Source of the DNA: an uncultured delta proteobacterium
GTDB taxonomy: Bacteria; Bdellovibrionota_C; UBA2361; OMII01
Assembly (NCBI GenBank): GCA_903904735.1
Contig: CAIVDM010000191.1
Location: 110,253-174,252 of the forward strand
Direction: 5' to 3'
Length of the DNA: 64,000 nt
In this document: piece by piece, positions 60,052 to 64,000 of the stretch
Numbering within the stretch: position 1 is the stretch's first letter
How the letters are laid out: every line of letters starts with the position of its first letter
The notes under the pieces: model-generated
Told to the model about the DNA's origin: nothing
What the model saw: only the letters and a program-made list of their open reading frames with translations
The model's database searches: none
Made by a program: the position numbers and the translations under genes

Positions 60052-62652
60052 CTAAGACTCAGCGCTACGTATCGGGGCGAGAACCTCACGAGGTCTAACA
60101 CCATCCATCTTTCCGACGACGCCCTCACGCTCCATCATCTCGATGATTCGAGCCGCGCGGTTGTAACCAATTCGAAACGTTCTCTGAATCATGGAGGTCG
60201 AGGCTTGCCCTTTCTCGAGGACGAGTTCAACCGCCTTATCGTAGAAGGGGTCAAAGTCCTCATCGTCACCGCCAGGTCCACCAGCGCCATCACCCTGCTC
60301 GCTCGAACCCTCACTAACTGCCTTGTCACAAGCCGCGATGATCGCCTCATCGTACTGAGGTGGACAGTGCGCTTTTAGCGCGGCCACGACCTTCTGCACC
60401 TCTTGATCAGACACAAAAGCTCCGTGAACACGCTTTAGAGGCACCGCGCCGGGAAGCATAAACAACATATCTCCCTTACCGAGCAACTTCTCAGCCCCCA
60501 TTGAATCAAGAATGGTTCGAGAGTCGATGCGGCTTGACACTCGGAAAGACAATCGAGCCGGAAAATTCGCCTTTATCAGGCCTGTGATAACATCCACTGA
60601 GGGTCGCTGGGTCGCCACAATAAGATGAATACCAGCGGCTCGCGCCTTCTGGGCTAGCCGAGTAATCAACTCCTCGATCTCACGACCGACGCTAAGCATG
60701 AGATCCGCAAGCTCGTCTATCACAATAACAAGCTTCGGCAAGGGCCGGAGCTGCTCGGGCGCTAGCGATTCAAAGCCTGTCTTATCAGGACTCTCAGCCT
60801 CCGTTGTCGCCCCTTCAGCCGGCTTTTCACCAAACATCTGCATCTGAACAGCGGTCACGCTGATTGGCGGCTCTTCACTGTCTTCCGCTGACTCGCCTCT
60901 AACCACGCGATTATATCCGTCGATATTTCGAACACCGAAGCGCTGCATATATCGATATCTGCGGTCCATCTCCTTGACCGCCCAGCTAAGCACTCCCTTG
61001 GCCTGACGGGGATCAGTCACTACAGGAACTCTCAGATGGGGAATGCCATCGTATATACTGAGCTCAAGCACCTTAGGATCGATTAAGATAAGCCCCAGTT
61101 CAGACGGGTGCGCGCGATACAACAGACTTAAAAGCAGCGCGTTGATGCATACCGATTTGCCCGTACCTGTGGCTCCCGCCATGAGCAAGTGTGGCATGGA
61201 CGCGATATCAACAACCACCGCGTCGCCGTAGGTATCCTTTCCGAGAGGAACACTCAATATAGACTCAGCTGACGCCAACGCCTGGCTCTCCAAACAGTCT
61301 CTAAGACGTACTATCGCCTGGTGCTTGTTGGGAACCTCAATACCAACGGTTCCGCGCTTCGGAAGTGGCGCTATTATGCGGATACTGCTCGCACGGAGGC
61401 TCATGGCCAGATCATCTTGCAGCGCGGCGATCCTGCCAACTTTTACTCCCGCCGCGGGCTCGAACTCGAAGAGAGTAATAACTGGTCCCGGGTGAACCTG
61501 AGTGACCCGACCGGCGATATTGAAGTCTCGAAGCTTGTTCTCGATCTGTTCAGCCTTGAGTCGAAGCTCATCGTCATCGTCTCCAAGCTGCTGCGCGTCT
61601 TCTCTGCCGAGCAACGTAACGCTGGGAGCCTCATACTCCTCGAACAACGGAACCGCCCCTTCGTTCATCTCCGTGTCAGAGCGCTCCTGCTTGGCCTTAG
61701 CTTCAAGGTCGGGCCTAAGAGACTTTACTGAGCCGGCCTCACGGGGTTTCGGCTTGACTATGATCGGCTCGATGCGCTCCATGGGCGCCACGACGGCCGG
61801 GGTGCGCGCCGCCTCCACCACCGCCACTTCTCTTGGCTCCTGGTGAGTCGGAACAGGATCGGGGGTGTTATTTTTGCGGGTTCGCGACTTAGGACTATTG
61901 TCCGCGACGTCTTCCAATGGGCCACGTAACACGAACAGTTTTCCTACCCAAAAAACAGCGAGTCGAAGCGTCGACCACGCCAGTCCGGCGCTCCATAAAA
62001 CGGCACGGAGCAGCGCTAGAGGAGCGGTAGCAAGTAGAAACTTCAGCGTGGTCTGACCCAACCAACGAAGTGCCACGGCGACATCGCCAATTGAGCGTTG
62101 TGAAACAATCGCACAGCATACAAGAGACACGAGCAGCGCTAAAACCGCCGCCCCACCAAGTCCTAGCCCAGCCCTTAAATATTGAAGCACAACGTTACCT
62201 ACCGATCCGCTCGTCACAGGGCCTATAGCAATCGCTAGGAGTGTCGAAATGCTGACCACCATCCCAATGGCGGCCGTCGCTATCGCGCCGATCGGGTATA
62301 TCCTCGGGCGCTCCCCATCGCCAGTGGTTCGAAAGAAGGCCATCCAAACGAGCCCCACTACGGGAAAAACAGCGGTCAACCCCAGTCCTCCAAAAAGAAC
62401 CGTCGCCACTATGTGCCCCGCTTTCCCCATGATGTTAACCGAGGATTCTGGCGCGCTCCCTAGTGCCATCTGGTATACGTGCGAGCCCAAACTTAATAAG
62501 AGAAAGAAACCGCACCCGAGAAACAGAATTGAGATAGTATCGCTCACCCAAGCGCGCGGCTTTAATGTCTGCGCCGCCCGACTGGCTTCGACTCGTGCCG
62601 CTCTCTGGCTCTTGCTGCGGGACACTGTACGTCGTTTCTGAACTGCTGCCAT
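60052..62652 (-). CDS. ftsK: DNA translocase FtsK
   Basis: This 866-residue division and chromosome-segregation motor has four N-terminal TM helices (to about residue 210), a charged Pro/Glu linker, and the alpha/beta motor with MAGATGTGKSVCINAL (Walker A) and KLVIVIDELADLMLSV (Walker B). The C-terminal gamma winged-helix domain ends ASTSMIQRTFRIGYNRAARI, as needed for recognition of polar sequences. The linker is short, as in many non-enteric bacteria. Its ATG is at 62652, 186 nt after the stop of an upstream lipoprotein gene on the same strand. Confidence 0.96.
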   Translation of the reverse strand: MAAVQKRRTVSRSKSQRAARVEASRAAQTLKPRAWVSDTISILFLGCGFFLLLSLGSHVYQMALGSAPESSVNIMGKAGHIVATVLFGGLGLTAVFPVVGLVWMAFFRTTGDGERPRIYPIGAIATAAIGMVVSISTLLAIAIGPVTSGSVGNVVLQYLRAGLGLGGAAVLALLVSLVCCAIVSQRSIGDVAVALRWLGQTTLKFLLATAPLALLRAVLWSAGLAWSTLRLAVFWVGKLFVLRGPLEDVADNSPKSRTRKNNTPDPVPTHQEPREVAVVEAARTPAVVAPMERIEPIIVKPKPREAGSVKSLRPDLEAKAKQERSDTEMNEGAVPLFEEYEAPSVTLLGREDAQQLGDDDDELRLKAEQIENKLRDFNIAGRVTQVHPGPVITLFEFEPAAGVKVGRIAALQDDLAMSLRASSIRIIAPLPKRGTVGIEVPNKHQAIVRLRDCLESQALASAESILSVPLGKDTYGDAVVVDIASMPHLLMAGATGTGKSVCINALLLSLLYRAHPSELGLILIDPKVLELSIYDGIPHLRVPVVTDPRQAKGVLSWAVKEMDRRYRYMQRFGVRNIDGYNRVVRGESAEDSEEPPISVTAVQMQMFGEKPAEGATTEAESPDKTGFESLAPEQLRPLPKLVIVIDELADLMLSVGREIEELITRLAQKARAAGIHLIVATQRPSVDVITGLIKANFPARLSFRVSSRIDSRTILDSMGAEKLLGKGDMLFMLPGAVPLKRVHGAFVSDQEVQKVVAALKAHCPPQYDEAIIAACDKAVSEGSSEQGDGAGGPGGDDEDFDPFYDKAVELVLEKGQASTSMIQRTFRIGYNRAARIIEMMEREGVVGKMDGVRPREVLAPIRSAES

Positions 62653-62838
62653 ACCTTATTCAACTCGAAAAACATCCCCATGACGCGTCTTGCCGACGCG
62701 GGTTCTCAGCTGTCCGCGGCTGTCTTGATGACATCGGAGACGAAGACTGAACAGAACCATGCTAGCAGCTCAACCACCGTTACCACAGACCAAATCTGCG
62801 CTCTGAAGGTGGCTCTGTGGCCGCTTTTTCGGGATGTA

Positions 62839-63507
62839 TCAGCGCATTATTGCTAGAAACTGCTGCTCTCTTCGTCGATTGAAGTCCTCGATAGCCGCTC
62901 TGATACCTCGTTGCAACAGCCCATGACCAGAGACCCATCCTGCGCCCGACCCCGCGGCCCCCAGACGGTCACCTAGCTTGAGGAGATTGTCGGAAAGAGG
63001 CTCTTGACGATAAAAATACTGCGCATCCCAGGCCGTTTCTTTCCCCGACAAGGAAACCACGGTCATCCGAAAAGAAACCGTAGCTGGCTCTCCTCCGATA
63101 GCTGACCCCTGGCGGTCCTGAAACTGCACTATTTCTGTGCGGAGAACTCCGTCTGCCTTTGTCGAACCCTGGTCACGTGGGTCACCCGACTCCACTATCT
63201 TTAACGTCATAACCTCGCGCGCCGTGCGAGTTATCATCGCCCTAACCTCATCGTGACTGAGCACGCGAGAGGCGTTGCTCGGCAAAATAGGTGTCGCTAT
63301 CTCAATCGAATTAATGCCCTTAAGCAGATCTCCGCGCGGCACACTCGCAATTAGCGGAGACGCGACTGTTCTCGCCGCCAAGCTCTTTGAATCTTGGCTT
63401 CCGCCCATCGAGCTACCGCGTCTCGCGCCGCTATGACAGCCTCCGAGATGGACACCGCTGATCACCAAATATCCTAATAGTATCGAGCGAATGAAAGACC
63501 GTCTCAT
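62839..63507 (-). CDS. Lipoprotein of unknown function
   Basis: This 222-residue protein has a signal peptide ending in the lipobox HLGG-C (Cys24). The mature region has a beta/alpha pattern with VLRTEIVQFQDRQGSAIGG and VSFRMTVVSLSGKETAWDAQYF, resembling lipoproteins of the CsgG/LpoB-like or GNA1162-like fold groups found in deltaproteobacterial genomes. A link to the PBP1b activator LpoB is speculative. It lies upstream of ftsK on the minus strand. ATG 63507 is used; 10 upstream codons are unsupported. Confidence 0.65.
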   Translation of the reverse strand: MRRSFIRSILLGYLVISGVHLGGCHSGARRGSSMGGSQDSKSLAARTVASPLIASVPRGDLLKGINSIEIATPILPSNASRVLSHDEVRAMITRTAREVMTLKIVESGDPRDQGSTKADGVLRTEIVQFQDRQGSAIGGEPATVSFRMTVVSLSGKETAWDAQYFYRQEPLSDNLLKLGDRLGAAGSGAGWVSGHGLLQRGIRAAIEDFNRRREQQFLAIMR

Positions 63508-64000
63508 ATAAGCACCATCGACCGTAGCAAATATCATAGAAGTGGTTTCAAAAATAACCTCTGCGCGAGCTTACGTGAGACCGAGTAAGGTTAGTATGCG
63601 GAAAAAACTCGCGTAAAGATCCTGAGTGATACACCGAGCACGTTTTCCAGCGAAGACAACGCTTTAATCGATTGCGGCAAACTGCCGCAGAGCTTGCCAC
63701 GGGACTATACCCCTAAAATGGTCAGCCTCATACCACGAAAAGCACCGAGGCCCGCAGCTCCGAAAAGAGGGCCCTGTTACGATGGGACATGACGCGCCTC
63801 GTCAAATATGGACGATCCCCCGATCGACGACACTCACCATGTCAAGCGCAGGCAGCGAAATATCGCTCGATAAGTGTATGACTTCCCTCTTGATCTCCTC
63901 TACAAAAGGGTTTTAGGATTCCCCCACATTAAATATGAATATCAACGCCCCTCGGCAGAATCTTACGAGGTGGATTTTCTTGGAATAACGTATGAGCACT
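63508..64000. other. Right-end non-coding stretch
   Basis: These 493 bases contain no convincing gene. A 7-bp stem TGCGGCA-AAC-TGCCGCA (63673-63689) is the only clear structure. An ATG at 63993 runs off the window and cannot be judged. The left edge (1-241) likewise shows nothing I can support. Confidence 0.4.

Noticed and set aside
1..64000. CRISPR arrays, rRNA/tRNA genes, insertion sequences or prophage
   Set aside because: I scanned for repeat-spacer arrays, T-arm-like tRNA sequences, rRNA blocks and transposase or integrase motifs and found none.

Overview
The window is a dense, mostly operonic bacterial chromosome segment of moderate GC content. It encodes about 50 convincing proteins and no recognisable rRNA, tRNA, CRISPR array, transposase or phage gene. 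The organism is Gram-negative: it has an ABC (Wzm/Wzt) polysaccharide exporter, lipoproteins with lipobox cysteines, a bifunctional PBP1b with a UB2H-like region, and type II secretion genes gspL-gspM-gspN. The gspN gene, the rpsP-trmD-SPOUT methyltransferase order, the DUF4390/NtrY pair and GTG/TTG starts fit the broad former Deltaproteobacteria (Bdellovibrionota, Myxococcota, SAR324 and relatives). I cannot place it more precisely from sequence alone.

Layout. 0.2-8.4 kb (minus): a seven-gene surface-polysaccharide operon running hpt, wzt, wzm, two GT4 glycosyltransferases, a GT39-like membrane transferase with a C-terminal discoidin-like domain, and a flippase-like LPG-synthase TM protein. 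8.4-9.7 kb (plus): two lipoproteins, the second an M48 metalloprotease. 9.8-15.8 kb: a CarD/DUF3553-like protein, ffh, an alpha/beta hydrolase, rpsP, trmD, a SPOUT methyltransferase, rdgB and an MgtC-like protein. 15.8-23.8 kb (minus): an operon of dnaE, an AI-2E transporter-like gene, nadC, birA and an ArnT-like transferase. 24.0-28.2 kb (minus): sbcB and a sucA without sucB. 28.5-31.3 kb: an accessory patch with a flagellin-like protein, an esterase, two small orphans and a hairpin-rich intergenic region. 31.5-39.4 kb: an OafA-like acyltransferase, guaA, a secreted orphan, ilvA with a candidate leader peptide, and an SGNH hydrolase. 39.4-44.3 kb (minus): der, rnc, mnmA and a cysteine desulfurase. 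44.3-47.4 kb: a small orphan, a near-perfect 80-nt palindrome, a ComEA-like protein, a GT4 and fbp. 47.7-52.3 kb (minus): an NtrY-like kinase, a DUF4390 protein, ruvB and ruvA. 52.4-58.9 kb (plus): PBP1b, gspL-M-N and a coiled-coil membrane protein. 59.1-63.5 kb (minus): an orphan, ftsK and a lipoprotein.

The housekeeping genes cover replication and repair (dnaE, sbcB, ruvAB, ftsK), ribosome and RNA biology (ffh, rpsP, trmD, rnc, der, mnmA), cofactors (nadC, birA), central carbon (sucA, fbp), purines (hpt, guaA, rdgB) and the envelope. The most interesting signals are regulatory. First, a long hairpin lies in the rnc leader just upstream of the Shine-Dalgarno, where RNase III autoregulation would act. 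Second, a 28-codon leader ORF ending in IIIIAI follows a consensus-like promoter ahead of ilvA and overlaps mutually exclusive RNA pairings. Third, there are strong palindromic or structured intergenic elements at 30.6-31.0, 44.66-44.74 and 58.95-59.08 kb.
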